From NCBI GenBank assembly GCA_026182355.1, contig JAPFBL010000379.1, forward strand, positions 103,501 to 167,500: DNA of 64,000 bases, written 5' to 3'. Shown piece by piece: positions 42,141 to 52,684 of the stretch. Numbering within the stretch: the first letter of the stretch is position 1; every line of letters starts with the position of its first letter. Origin of the DNA: Hermatobates lingyangjiaoensis (Eukaryota; Arthropoda; Insecta; Hemiptera; Hermatobatidae). Below the pieces are notes generated by a model. That model made no database searches. It saw nothing but the letters and a program-made list of their open reading frames with translations, and was not told where the DNA came from. Both the position numbers and the translations under genes were made by a program.

Positions 42141-42765
42141 CACATTGATGGCAAACGTTTTGAGTTCAGCGTATCGTAAATTATGAAAAAATCCAAACAA
42201 TTTTCATGGCGTGTCAAATATTGCAAAAGTAAAAACTAAAAAGAAAAATATACATATTTATAATTTTGTAAGTTAATTATTTGTTTAATGCCATTTTTAA
42301 AATATAAAAACCCAACATTTAACATCTTTTCATTCAGAATTTAGAATTTCATATAAATACCAATATAAAAACAATAAATTTAAATATTAAATTATTTTTT
42401 TTTATGTCATTTGAAATATAAAAAAACAAAATCATTAAACAAGAATTTAGTATTTTAGCTTTTAGAATTTAGCATGTTTTCAGTATTTATAATTTTTATA
42501 TTGTTATCAGTATTAAAACAATATGCTTAAGGTCTTTAGTATATTTGTTACGCAATATTATTGCGTTTGTACATACACGTCTGGTTTCAGAGATAAATAA
42601 TTAATTATTTTAACAGAATTAATAATATTATAATTAATAATCAATTTTGGCTGTTAAGAGAGACAAATATTTATATGATCAATTTTTTTGTTATTGAAGA
42701 TGCTTGTCGCCGTTAAATAAAGTTGCGTGTCAACCCTGACACGCGTGTCATATGTTCGCTATCAC
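42141..42765. mobile_element. hAT-like MITE
   Basis: Left CACATTGATGGCAAACG; right CGTGTCATATGTTCGCTATCACTG, with TCTAGC at both flanks (7 of 8 bases of the duplication agree). Confidence 0.65.
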
Positions 42766-42779
42766 TGCTCTAGCTTCAA

Positions 42780-42865
42780 ACAATTATAGTACCTTTAAGC
42801 CGACTTTTCGTCTATATGTCCAGACACCTTCAGGACTACACAATATAAAATTTAATTATACTAAC
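42780..42865 (-). repeat. PLE terminal-repeat fragment, near-intact hammerhead
   Basis: Minus strand: AGTC, CTGAAGG (A9 changed to G), U, GTCT/AGAC stem II, GAAAAGTC, GGCT. Stem I closes; the core change should inactivate it. Confidence 0.6.
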
Positions 42866-42898
42866 ATGACATTTTTTTTATTTAGATAAATTATTTAA

Positions 42899-43572
42899 TT
42901 AACCCTTTCGTGGTCCACCAAGCAAAACTCGCCGTGCACAAAAGCGACAGACGTCTATATCCGTCCTTTTCTTAGCCTGCATAAAATGACCCAAACGTGC
43001 CATGCAGTCGTGTTCCAATGCTATTTAGGGCGAGGATATTAAATGTGTGTATCTTGTGCACTGCTTTAGTCCACTCAGTGGGAATTTTGTACGAATTTCA
43101 GTAGCAACTCTATACTCGTAAATTTCTCCGAAACGATTAGATGTGCGCCCCTTTGATATGAACCTTTGTTGTTGTTTCACAAGAAATAACCCGGTTTATC
43201 ATCTGAATTTTGACGCATACATTTTAAATTACTAATTTTTTTCTATTTTATAGGTATTTTATCAATTATAAACCTAGAATAATGACTAAAAGAAGTCTAA
43301 ATGATACAGAAATTAGTGAAATGTTATTCAAATGATCAAATGTAGACGACTCGGATATTGACAAAACTTTTGAGCCAAATGAGAGTAGCAGTGACAGCAC
43401 TGATGTATCAGAGGATTATTAATTTGTTAAATTAATTATTGATATTAATTAGTTTATCAATGTGACAAAAAACTACTTGTTTGCGTCTGTTATAAATATA
43501 TGTAATGAAGTGGCATCAATTGTGCAAAGTGGTGTCGACGGTTATAGCCGTCATGGACCGCGAAAGGGTTAA
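42899..43572 (+). mobile_element. piggyBac-like deletion derivative, copy 2
   Basis: TTAA at 42899-42902 and 43569-43572, termini CCCTTTCGTGGTCCA and TGGACCGCGAAAGGG. Internal ATG at 43283: TKRSLNDTEISEMLFK, TGA, then DDSDIDKTFEPNESSSDSTD and a TAA. The left half is almost identical to copy 1. Confidence 0.85.
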
Positions 43573-43949
43573 TACAAATAATTACCTTGGTATTTTTCTA
43601 TTGCAAAAAAAATAACTACATGGTCACTGTATTCAAATCAGGCTATAGTGCTGCTCCTGGAGACAGTTGATCAAACATTCTACGAGTATATAAGATTTTG
43701 ATATCTCAAAACATTTTTCAAAAACTCAAGAAATATCATCAAAAAGAAAGTGGATACAAAGATATTAATTACTAATTTATACACTTTATATTTTACTTAG
43801 GTTATCAGTATGTAATCATACTTACTGATGATTACTGATTGATTACTGATGATTACTAATGACTAAGTAATCATACTTAGGTTATCATGTAAGGTTATTA
43901 GTATGTGTTTTTTTATTACATGAAATTGTAGATTTCTAAAAAAAACTTG

Positions 43950-44070
43950 TATTACTGTAATTAAATTCTATATTGATGTAGCTCTTAAGAGGTCTAAAAA
44001 ATATAGATTGAACGTCGTCTTATAGGTGTTTAATTCTTTGAAGCCAGATCAAACGTCGATAAAGAAGAAA
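43950..44070 (+). repeat. PLE terminal-repeat fragment, ACGU family, decayed
   Basis: GTAGCTCTTAAGAGGTCTA then TAGATTGAACGTCGTC. The core and GAAA are both mutated. Matches 7540-7670. Confidence 0.5.
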
Positions 44071-44149
44071 AATAGTTTTACATATATGTAGACGAAAATA
44101 GAAAACATTTTGAATTTAAAAAAAAAAATTACAAATATATATGATTATA

Positions 44150-44465
44150 GTTAGTGGAAAGAAACACTAAGTCTCAAATCAAAATATTTTATGCGTTTCG
44201 AACATTTAGTGTTCATCGTCAGGGTACATCTACAGTATAAAATATGAATAAAATTGTAAAATTTAATACAGAAAAACAACAAATATATAAATTAAAAAGG
44301 GTTCCATATACTTTTCTGTATTCAATTGATAATTCTTATTTGTAGTTTGTATTTTAGATGTAATCAGAGGAAGGACACTAAATGTTCGAAACGCGTCAAA
44401 GTTATATAAAATCTTTTTCTTCTCCTTATTCTAATCATAGTAAATACCACACAATGAATGATTGC
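44150..44465. repeat. PLE hairpin, ACGCGU family, diverged arms
   Basis: The left arm (-) has the intact core described at 44186-44228. The right arm (+) reads CAGAGGA, A, GGACACTAAATGTTC, GAAACGCGTC: U4 is mutated but stem III is the perfect palindrome ACGCGU with cleavage base C. The outer end carries AATACCACACAATGAATGAT, seen also at 2660, 15625 and 24790. Confidence 0.7.
44186..44228 (-). ncRNA. hammerhead motif
   Basis: Minus strand: CTGACGA (44222-44216), extra U, stem II GAACA/TGTTC with loop CTAAA, GAAA (44199-44196), CGCAT. Stem III ACGCAU is one base off the family palindrome. Confidence 0.6.
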
Positions 44466-44594
44466 TAACACTCGTAAGTTACAATTGCGTTTGTAAATAA
44501 GTAATTGTTTTAAATGTGTTTATCATGATGATACCGAAGTCATAGTGTCTCATGTGATTTATTCTCTATGGTATGAAACAGAATAAACTGCCTT

Positions 44595-44659
44595 TTCAAG
44601 AAGGGAATAACTCGTTGCTATATTTCGGCAATCGTCTTCAGAAAGCGATGACGCCCTTG

Positions 44660-44660
<1 letters not shown>
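44595..44660 (-). repeat. PLE fragment with hammerhead-like core
   Basis: Minus strand: CTGAAGA, C, GATTGCC, GAAATATA. The core and the AUAU stem III are intact, but stem II cannot pair beyond one or two bases. Followed by a TA run at 44662-44700. Confidence 0.5.
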
Positions 44661-44699
<39 letters not shown>

Positions 44700-44703
<4 letters not shown>

Positions 44704-44920
44704 AAGTGTGTTTGTTCCATTGTTCTGTGTCTGTGATTTACCGTGAAACCGTGTTGTCCTTTTGGATTGTTTTCCTGTTTACAATATATATATATATGAT
44801 AAAAGATGGGTTTTTGACTCTGACGAAGACCGCTTGTTACGGTTGAAAGATCTTAGTCTTGTTTTCCCATTCTTATTGTGGTTTTATCATTGATTGTTGT
44901 TTTATGTGTTTATGTGAAAT

Positions 44921-44935
<15 letters not shown>
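44700..44935 (+). repeat. two abutting PLE terminal-repeat ends separated by TA
   Basis: 44700-44785 is the outer end of the AAUU family (CCTTTTGGATTGTTTTCCTG, as at 13790). 44795-44920 is a single + arm of the AGAUCU family ending ACGTGT-like then (TA)n at 44925-44955. No inverted partner for either. Confidence 0.7.
44816..44858 (+). ncRNA. hammerhead ribozyme motif
   Basis: Stem I GACT (44816-44819) with AGTC (44855-44858); core CTGACGA 44820-44826; extra A; stem II GACCG/CGGTT (one G-U) with loop CTTGTTA; GAAA 44845-44848; GATCT; cleavage base T44854. Stem III AGAUCU is a perfect palindrome. All conserved positions are present. Confidence 0.8.
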
Positions 44936-44954
<19 letters not shown>

Positions 44955-44984
44955 TGAGTTGACCATAGTCCCTCCATCAATTCA

Positions 44985-45085
44985 CTTCCTCTCCTGAAGA
45001 CGACCACCATAACGGTCAAAATATTGAAAAGTGAGAAGTGATGTGTTACTTTCTATGTGTCACAGTTTGTCTTAACTCTATCTAT
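44985..45085 (+). repeat. PLE terminal-repeat fragment, AUAU family
   Basis: CTGAAGA, C, stem II GACC/GGTC, AAAATATT. G12 of GAAA is A. Bordered by TA runs. Confidence 0.6.
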
Positions 45086-45109
45086 ATATATATATATATA
45101 TATATATAA

Positions 45110-45222
45110 ACCAATTAAAAAGCAGATAGCACACAGTCACAGGAGTAACTCACTTCTATATTTCGATTGTCGTCGTCATCAGGAGGCGAAGAGTCCCGCA
45201 AGAAGGCAGAGCGGCGCCTCGA
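45110..45222 (-). repeat. PLE terminal repeat, AUAU family, with hammerhead motif
   Basis: Minus strand: CGCCTC, CTGATGA, C, GACGACAATC, GAAA, TAT, A, GAAGTG. Stem I CGCCTC/GAAGTG has the same mismatch position as the copy at 1411-1448. Stem II is short (two pairs). Bordered by (TA)n at 45085-45108 and 45222-45242. Confidence 0.65.
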
Positions 45223-45319
45223 TATATATATATATATATATATTAATATATACAAAAAATGGTTACATACTCCTACATTAATATGAATAATGCATTCTAA
45301 GGACTTAAAATCCAAAGTC

Positions 45320-46780
45320 TGTTTAAAACAAGAATAATTTATTTTAAAAAGAATACCCTTTATTTATAGTGAAGTAAGAACTCAAGTAAATAAATTGAAG
45401 TCGATGGTACAAGTTTGCACTCCTGTTCCTTATAATACGCACACTTATAATACGTACACCTATTATTTATAATTAAATTGTTAAGGAATTTTGCAAAATC
45501 ATATTTTATAATATCTTTTCTTTATATATTAATGGTTTTTATATTTTCTAATTTATTATGTATTACACTTTTTTTTTTTAAAGATAAATATGAAGGATAT
45601 TCTCAACTTCAATGCTGTTATCTCAGACAGGGCTGCCAATGAAAATTTTACTATACCCTAACCTGGGATCAGAAAAACACTAGATAATAACTTAAAGCCC
45701 GAGATATTAAAATACATATTAATAGAGTTACTTATTTACTGATTTCACTCGCCTGCAATATTGCATTTTTCTCAGCTTTCTTCTTCTTCAGTTGCTGAGG
45801 TTAAACATAAGGCACCTCTTCATAATTTCTGCCTCTCTAAATATCTTGACTTATTGCTCCACTCTCCATACCGCGTATTAGTGCTTTTCGGGACTGCCAA
45901 TCATTACAATCAATGTTGCTCTTTGCAATTAATTGTATTACCATAACTTTATCTCTTACTGTTTCTGCTTTCAGAGAACTTGTATGTTTTAATACAGTTC
46001 ATTACTGAAAAGGTTTGACACTTTGTTATTTTAAAACTTTTCAAAATAGAATTTTATAAAAAAAAAAATTTACTTCAAATATTTTTATTTTTAACAAAAA
46101 TTTGAAACAGAAGATGGTTTGTCATTCTAAAATTAATAATATTATTTTCATAATTCATTAAATTTAATACGTTTTACTTGTTTCTGATACGTTTTCATGG
46201 AGAATTTTGGTAAGATCAGTTAAAAAAAATTCGATCTTAAAAAAATGTAAGACCACCCCTAACCACCCGAGATTTTGCAAATTCTAAAAAAAAAAACCCC
46301 AGAACCTTAAACCTGGCAGCTCTTGTCTCTAAGTGGATTTAAAGTTACTTTCCTGATTTCATTCAAGGTTTCATGTGGATAAGTATCCACTTGTAATTAT
46401 TTTCTGTATTACATTTATAAAATGTATTATTTATGTATCAGTTTAAGAAAGCCTGAAAAATAAATTAAACTTACTTTAATTCTAGTTTGTTGCCTACCGA
46501 TGAGTTGTCGAAGATTAAAAAATGAATAAATATTTCTAGTTATATATACGTATGTTTTGTACATTCATGTCTATATTTTATTTCACATGTTTAAAAAAAA
46601 AGAATATTGTTACTATGGTTGGATGTCAACTACTGTATTTGTAAAAAAGTTTATTGTAATAAGTTTTCCTGATTTAGGAGACTATAAAATGTTGATAAGA
46701 GAGATAATTCAATCGTTATTATATTAACCCATGAGATTAATTATAATTAATTAATTAATTAAAATTATAATTAGTAGTCT
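45320..46780. other. no recognisable feature
   Basis: AT-rich intergenic sequence. Short ORFs (for example 45761-45946) show no motif. No member of the named repeat families was seen. Confidence 0.45.
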
Positions 46781-46789
46781 CTTTATTAA

Positions 46790-47330
46790 TCAATGAGAAA
46801 TTGTTGAATTGTAAATTGCGTTGAATTACCAAACAGAATATATACGATGACCTTGTTGAAATACGATATCAAAGCATCATAATAGTATCAAAGAACGCTA
46901 AATACCATCTCGAATTACGCTCATATTATGAAAACTACGTCACACGCAACTTGAGTGAGATATTACTTCAATTTTTATTATTAATAATAATAAGGTACTG
47001 TTTTCTTGGCCACAATTACTAATAAACACTTTTTCTTCTTCTCGGAATTTGGTCAGGGTTAATATTTGGAATCACCTTTTCTCCAACGTCTGCCAAACGC
47101 TGGCGAAAAGATGATTCCAAATATTAACCCTGACCAAATTCCGAGAAGAAGAAAAAGTGTTTAATAATAATAATGTTAGTTATTAATACCTCGATAGCAC
47201 GATTTTATTTTTAAAAAAAAATTTAAGTTATTTGTTTTAAATTAAGTCGCAAAACTATTGAATGTAAGATCTTAAACATTTATATAATTTTTATTTTATC
47301 ATTATCTTACATTTTATTTATTTTAGTATT
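46790..47330 (+). repeat. dispersed repeat, copy with PLE hairpin inserted
   Basis: Homologous to 38930-39260 up to about 46990 and again from about 47162. The interval between holds the hairpin 47000-47163. Confidence 0.75.
47000..47163. repeat. short PLE hairpin, ACGU family, centre truncated
   Basis: CTTTTTCTTCTTCTCGGAAT at the left and the complement at the right. The middle reads CCAACGTCTGCCAAACGCTG, so both ribozymes are cut at GAAACGT. Same family as 52690-53038. Confidence 0.8.
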
Positions 47331-47470
47331 TTTTTTTATTCGCAACTAACATATTTTGATTATAAATGATAAGAATTTTGGACCAACATATGGCCTAATT
47401 GGATTAGAAGTAAAGCTAGGTTAGTATAAACTCCAGCAGTCTTCTACTTGTGAAATTTGTGTGTAATAAC

Positions 47471-48240
47471 TTAGATATTTTTCTTTACTATAAGTAAAGA
47501 ATTGTGATCGTGAAAAAAATTTTACCACGAGATTTTGACGGAATTATTTGTTTTGAGGTTCCCAAAGTTATTCTATGATGTTTTTCGATTACGTCTGTGT
47601 ATGTGTGGGTGGGTGTAGATCAAAAGCCTGTTTACAGAATACGTAAAGTATAAGTAAATATACTTAAAGTATACTTTACTTTAAAGTATAAATAAAACTA
47701 TAAGTAAAGTGTAGTGATCGTGGAAAAATTCGATCTCGAGATTTTGACGGAATTACATGTTTTGAGGTTCCCAAAGTTATTCTATGATGTTTTTCGATTA
47801 TGCCTGTGTATGTGTGGGTGGGTGTGGATCCAAAAGCCTGTTTACAAAATAAGTAAATATACTTAAAGCATACTTTACTTAAAAGTATAAGTAAAACTAT
47901 AAGTAAAGTAAGTAAACGTGGAAAAATTCGATCTCGAGATTTTGAGGGATTTACATGTTTTGATGTTCCCAAAGTTATTCTATGATGTTTTTCGATTATG
48001 TCTGTGTATGTGTGGGTGGGTGTGGATACAAAAGCCTGTTTACAAAATAAGTAAATATACTTAAAGCATACTTTACTTAAAAGTATAAGTAAAACTATAA
48101 GTAAAGTACGTGAACGTGGAAAAATTCGATCTCGAGATTTTGACGGAATTACATGTTTTGAGGTTCCAAAAGTCGTTTTATGAAGTTTTTTCGATGATGT
48201 CTGTGTGTGTGTGTGTGTGTGGGTGGGTGAGTATATATAC
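47471..48240. repeat. ~200-210-bp tandem repeat, four units
   Basis: GGGTGGGTG recurs near 47608, 47817, 48015 and 48224. Each unit has GAGATTTTGACGGAATTACA, ATGTGTGGGTGGGTGTG and AAAAGCCTGTTTACA. The 188-codon minus ORF is a shadow. Confidence 0.9.
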
Positions 48241-48893
48241 AAACTTTGTTACCACGCTACTGTCTACAATCTTTGATGGATCATATTAATATTTCACACA
48301 AAAATGGGCCTCTTAGTGTAGATATGCTCCATTGTTTCGAATCAATTATGCATGATGGGAAAGTCACTTTTTTTTTCTAAAATGTGTTATTAACCATTTT
48401 TTTTCTCCCAAACTGCTAACTGTAGTGTCTTGAATTTCAGGTATTAACATGGAAGTCACAAAAGTAATAACACAAAAAAATCATCCAATTTTCAAAACAA
48501 TAGGAAATATTTTTTTTTCAACAAAAAGAAAAAAAAATTGAGAGTTTCTGAGGGTACCACTTGATGGAATAAAATGAAATTATTCTAAAATCAAGAGCAT
48601 TATATGGAGAATGAGTGGAAGTATTTCCTTTGCGTTTTCAGAAAATGTTTTTTTTTTTAATTCTAAACAGCTAATGAAAAACCAATCAAATGTTGCAAAA
48701 ACATTAAAAAAAATTACCAAAATGTAAAAAAAAATTTGAGAAATTTCAATCACCGAAAAATGCAATAAAGTTATAAAAACTGAATATTCATCTTGAATTA
48801 ATGAGTCCACCTGATATACTTTTCGGATTTGTTTACATTGACTTAGAAATTTTTATAAATAGAATTGACTGAAATTAAAAATGATGTTTAGAG

Positions 48894-49172
48894 CAAGGGT
48901 CTTCAACCGGTGGGTCGCGACCCCCAAACGGTGGTCATGAAATGTTTGAAATTGTTTATTTTTAAATACCAAATAAAAGACTAAATTAAATAAATAATTA
49001 ATTTATTATTAATGCGGCACAGTAATCTCATTAAAGTTACTATTGATAACATTTATTTTAATTTTCCCTTTTTTACTTGTTGTTAATTTTATTTTTGTTC
49101 TTGCTAAAGGCTCGTGAATACATTTTGGCGTCAAAAAATGAGTCGCGATGTAAAAAAGGTTAAAGTTCCCTG
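48894..49172. mobile_element. hAT-like MITE
   Basis: CAAGGGTCTTCAACCGGTGG with GTCGCGACCC at the left and AAGTTCCCTG at the right. GTTTAGAG duplicated at 48886-48893 and 49173-49180. Confidence 0.85.
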
Positions 49173-49599
49173 GTTTAGAGGGTTAACGGCGGGATTGAAA
49201 TATAGCCGATAAGCATGGTTACCAGAGTGCAGTTATTTTTATAAATCCTTCGAATCATGGCTAAAGAGTATAAAATCTTTATTCTGAAATAACGACTTTT
49301 TCTTTTTTTTTAAAAAAAAAATTTACGATCCACTTACTGATGATGGCTGACCAATTAATATCCCAGCAGCATTTAACAATTGTTGCTTGCCAACCACCTG
49401 TAGAGCCCCAACAGTATTTCATAGAGAATGCAAGCAGAAATCATCAGCCAAAACCTTTCTACCATTTCCAACATATCTATTGAAAGTTATGAAGATCAAG
49501 CTTAAAGTTTTTAAATATACATTATTTTTTTGTTAAGGACAAACTTTTTGTTTGACATATTCTGAATTGTTGTTAAAGGTATTAATGAGTCTATAGAAG

Positions 49600-49735
49600 A
49601 GGTTTTTCAAACTTTTTTCGACGCGGAACCCTTTTTTGGTTCCAGTAACTTTCCCGGGAACCCCAGATTCTAACGATTTTATACAATCGTAATATCAATA
49701 TTTTCATATGCCTTTTTAAATATTATGTATGTTTA
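49600..49735 (+). mobile_element. hAT-like MITE fragment, CGACGCGGAACCC family
   Basis: CAAACTTTTTTCGACGCGG to CATATGCCTTTTTAAAT. Truncated where the PLE hairpin 49738-49895 begins. Confidence 0.7.
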
Positions 49736-49737
49736 TT

Positions 49738-49915
49738 TTCAAGGCTGTTTTTTGAGGAAACTCTATTTAACCATCCATGCATTTATCTAGACTTTTATCC
49801 AGATCCAAAAACAAGCCTTGAAAAGGCCAAATAACTTTTAGCGAAATGTCGGCATATAATTAGGAGTTGAATTTTTATGACCAAAATCCTCAAGAACCCC
49901 TTCTGTTAAGTTGAC
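49738..49915. repeat. PLE hairpin, C3U/G8A family, left arm truncated
   Basis: The right arm reads AGCC, TTGAAAA, G, GCCAAA...TTTAGC, GAAATGTC, GGC. The left arm stops at ATTTTCAAGGC. Inverse relation to 41099-41352. Confidence 0.7.
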
Positions 49916-50079
49916 AAATCAGTCGTTGAGAAGCTATATCACTGTTATTAATATAGTTGAAATGTTGTTGGTATAAAAATCAAGGGTCAAAGGTCAGAAA
50001 ATTCACAACAAGGTGCATGACAAATGATTAGACAGGCACTTGTCGTTTTTACCACTTCATTCAAAATATATTATGTTTT

Positions 50080-50155
50080 GTAGGAATTGAACCTACAATT
50101 TTTGCATTTGAGGCCCACAGCGCTGCGCTCTGTGCCAAAGGGACCTTGGTATAAA
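50080..50155 (-). repeat. tRNA-like head, second copy
   Basis: The minus strand has GGCACAGAGCGCAGCGC, GGGCCTCAAATGC and GTAGGTTCAATTCCTAC. Inverse of 40845-40925, more diverged. Confidence 0.55.
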
Positions 50156-50217
50156 TGTTTGGTTTATTCCAGTTATAGTAATATTATATCATATTTCAAT
50201 GTAATACTATTATGTGA

Positions 50218-50905
50218 ACCAGAGATTCTCAAAATTTTTTCGACGCGGAACACTTCTTGGTTCCAGTAATTTTTCCGGGAACCACAGATTCTAATGATTT
50301 TATACAATTATAATATACATACTTTCATATGCCTTTTTAAATAGTACGTATGTTAAAAAACAATTAAAAAAAGTAATATTACTGCAATGTGTATTTTTCG
50401 AAAAGATTTTAATTTTCATATTTTCCACAAGTGCATAACACATAAAACAGAATTACTAGCAATTTTAACACATAGTTTGTTTTGTAATCATTTTTGGCTT
50501 TATAGTTGAGAATTTGATTCTCAAGTTAGCCCCAGCTTAAGTCTACTTCGGTATTTGGTTTCTATGGCAGTTTAAAAGGGAAAATCCAGTTTTACATAAG
50601 TAGGTAGTGGGAGATGGCAGCAATGTGTGAAGTGTCACTTTTGCAATAGCAGAAAATTCGAGATTTCAGATAGTTCCAAAAACTGACTAGTGATTCATCC
50701 TAAATATGAATAAAATTTTGACCACTTCTACTTATGGGTATATGTAGATATAAACATTATTCGGTTTCATGATTCACAAGAAATATAGAATAAATCCATA
50801 CCCACAAAAAAATTTTTTTAGAAAAATATTTTTTACTAAATATTTTTCACGGAACTTCAGACAGTCCGTTAAGGAACCCACTTTGTGAACCTCTGGTCTA
50901 TACAT
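50218..50905. mobile_element. hAT-like MITE, CGACGCGGAACCC family
   Basis: CAGAGATTCTCAAAATTTTT at the left, CACTTTGTGAACCTCTG at the right. Flanking 8-mers do not match, unlike the other two copies. Confidence 0.7.
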
Positions 50906-51224
50906 TAAAAGTTCTATTAAAACATTTGCTATCTAAAATGTTCGTCTTATCTTAAAATTTTTGTAGTAGATTACACAGTTTTTCTTTAAAATTATTAATT
51001 AAAAACATATTTTCTTACATATATATACACCAATTAAATGAAACATATGATACTATATTTCTACCGGATGACGAGGCCATCGAAATATAGTAGTGAGTTT
51101 CTGTTTGATTTGTGTGTTCTTTTTGTGAATTTAGTTTATATATAAATATTAATAAAAATATTATTAAGGACCGTGCGTAGAAAAAAAAAGTATAATTAGA
51201 ATAAAATATAATTTTGGGACTCCA

Positions 51225-51442
51225 TTATATTTTACTACAGACTACTCCCAACGTTTTGCTGAAAATTGTTCAGCATTCTCAAAGCTTTTTGACGGGAACT
51301 ATTGACCGCATTTAGCACATCTCATCTAAGAAGAGAATGCTACATGAAGTAAATAGTTCCTTTAAAAAGCTTTGAGAATATCGAATAATTTTCAGCAAAA
51401 CATCGGCTAGCAATCTGGAGTATTTAATTTCCGGACCGAATA
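51225..51442. repeat. PLE hairpin, second C3U/G8A subfamily
   Basis: Left minus arm: TTGAGAA, U, stem II GCTGAA/TTCAGC, AAAACGTTGG. Right plus arm: TTGAGAA, U, ATCGAA...TTCAGC, AAAACATCGGC. Both keep U3 and A8, with N7 = G instead of A. G12 is A in both arms. Confidence 0.75.
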
Positions 51443-51545
51443 CTCAAAAACCTATTTTGAATTTATATATTGAACACAGAAATATATATATATATATATA
51501 TATATAAATGAAAAAAGACAACAAATAGAAGAAGCGAGAAAAGTT

Positions 51546-51592
51546 ACTGGATTGATATTTCGAACTGAAGTTCGTCGTCAGGGAGAGAGTAG
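51546..51592 (-). ncRNA. hammerhead motif, AUAU family
   Basis: Minus strand: CTGACGA (51581-51575), extra C, stem II GAAC/GTTC with loop TTCA, GAAA (51561-51558), TAT, cleavage base C. The core is perfect; no stem I pairing is evident. Confidence 0.65.
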
Positions 51593-51601
51593 AAGGAAGA
51601 A

Positions 51602-51638
51602 GAAGATATATATATATCTTATATATATATATATATAT

Positions 51639-51681
<43 letters not shown>

Positions 51682-51736
51682 TATATATATATATCTTATA
51701 TATATATATAATATATATATATATATATTATATATA
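51602..51736. repeat. (TA)n block with interspersed TATCTTATA
   Basis: TA repeats broken at intervals by CTTATA. The IYIYIY ORF is an artefact. Confidence 0.95.
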
Positions 51737-52163
51737 TAGGTGTATAATAAAATCGGGATTCGGTCAATTTTCCAGGATCAAAATCAAACTCTCAATGCCG
51801 ACGTTTCGGTTTTATTTAAAACCTTTTTCATAGGCAGAAGTCAGAATTTTTGAATTAGAAAAATGATGAAATTTACATTATATAAAATGAAGTAACAATA
51901 GATAGTTAGTGAACTAACATCTTAACTGGTCAAAAACTTGGACCAGACTGGTCCAAGTTTTTGACCAGTTAAGATGTTAGTTCACTAACTATCTATTGTT
52001 ACTTCATTTTATATAATGTAAATTTCATCATTTTTCTAATTCAAAAATTCTGACTTCTGCCTATGAAAAAGGTTTTAAATAAAACCGAAACGTCGGCATT
52101 GAGAGTTTGATTTTGATCCTGGAAAATTGACCGAATCCCGATTTTATTATACACCTATTCTAT
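51737..52163. repeat. near-perfect ~205-bp-arm palindrome, PLE ATGAAAA-core family
   Basis: GGTGTATAATAAAATCGGGA at 51739 and its complement ending about 52161; centre at CTTGGACCAGACTGGTCCAAG (about 51943-51963 region). I find almost no mismatches. Each arm has CTATGAAAAAGG, stem II GGTTTT/AAAACC, GAAACGTCGGC. Confidence 0.9.
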
Positions 52164-52199
52164 CCAACGGTTGATATATTATTGAATTTGTTATATATA

Positions 52200-52350
52200 A
52201 TATTTGTTATAATATAATATTAATATATAATATATAATATATATATATTAATATATATAATATTTGTTATATATATATATATATATCTTATATAGATATA
52301 TATCTTATATAGATATATATCTTATATATATATATAATATATATATATAT
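52200..52350. repeat. (TA)n block
   Basis: TATATA runs with TATCTTATATAGA insertions. Confidence 0.9.
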
Positions 52351-52389
52351 ACAGTTGATAAACGGAAAGACAATCCAAACCGGACACAA

Positions 52390-52622
52390 TAACAGTTCAA
52401 AATTGAAGATAGGTGGCACACAAAGTAAAGAAACACACTTACAAACTCCAATTTTCGGGCAATCCCTCCTCAGGAGAAAAGAGAAAGGGAGACCAAGCAC
52501 GTTGTAGACGCAGCGGCTAATAACTTTCTCTTTTCTCCTGAAGACGGATTACCCGAAAATTTCAGTTCGTAAGTGTGTTTCTATACTTTGTGTGCTACCT
52601 ATCTTCAATTTTGAACTGTTAT
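52390..52622. repeat. PLE hairpin, AAUU family II
   Basis: AACAGTTCAAAATTGAAGAT at the left pairs with its complement ending at about 52620. Left minus: CTGAGGA, GGGATTGCCC, GAAAATTG (cleavage position G, unfavourable). Right plus: CTGAAGA, C, GGATTACCC, GAAAATTT. Confidence 0.8.
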
Positions 52623-52626
52623 ATAT

Positions 52627-52661
<35 letters not shown>

Positions 52662-52684
52662 AGGTATTGTTTTCATGACCACAA

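Noticed and set aside
47676..48242. 188-codon minus-strand ORF
   Set aside because: Product of four ~200-bp tandem units; no recognised domain.
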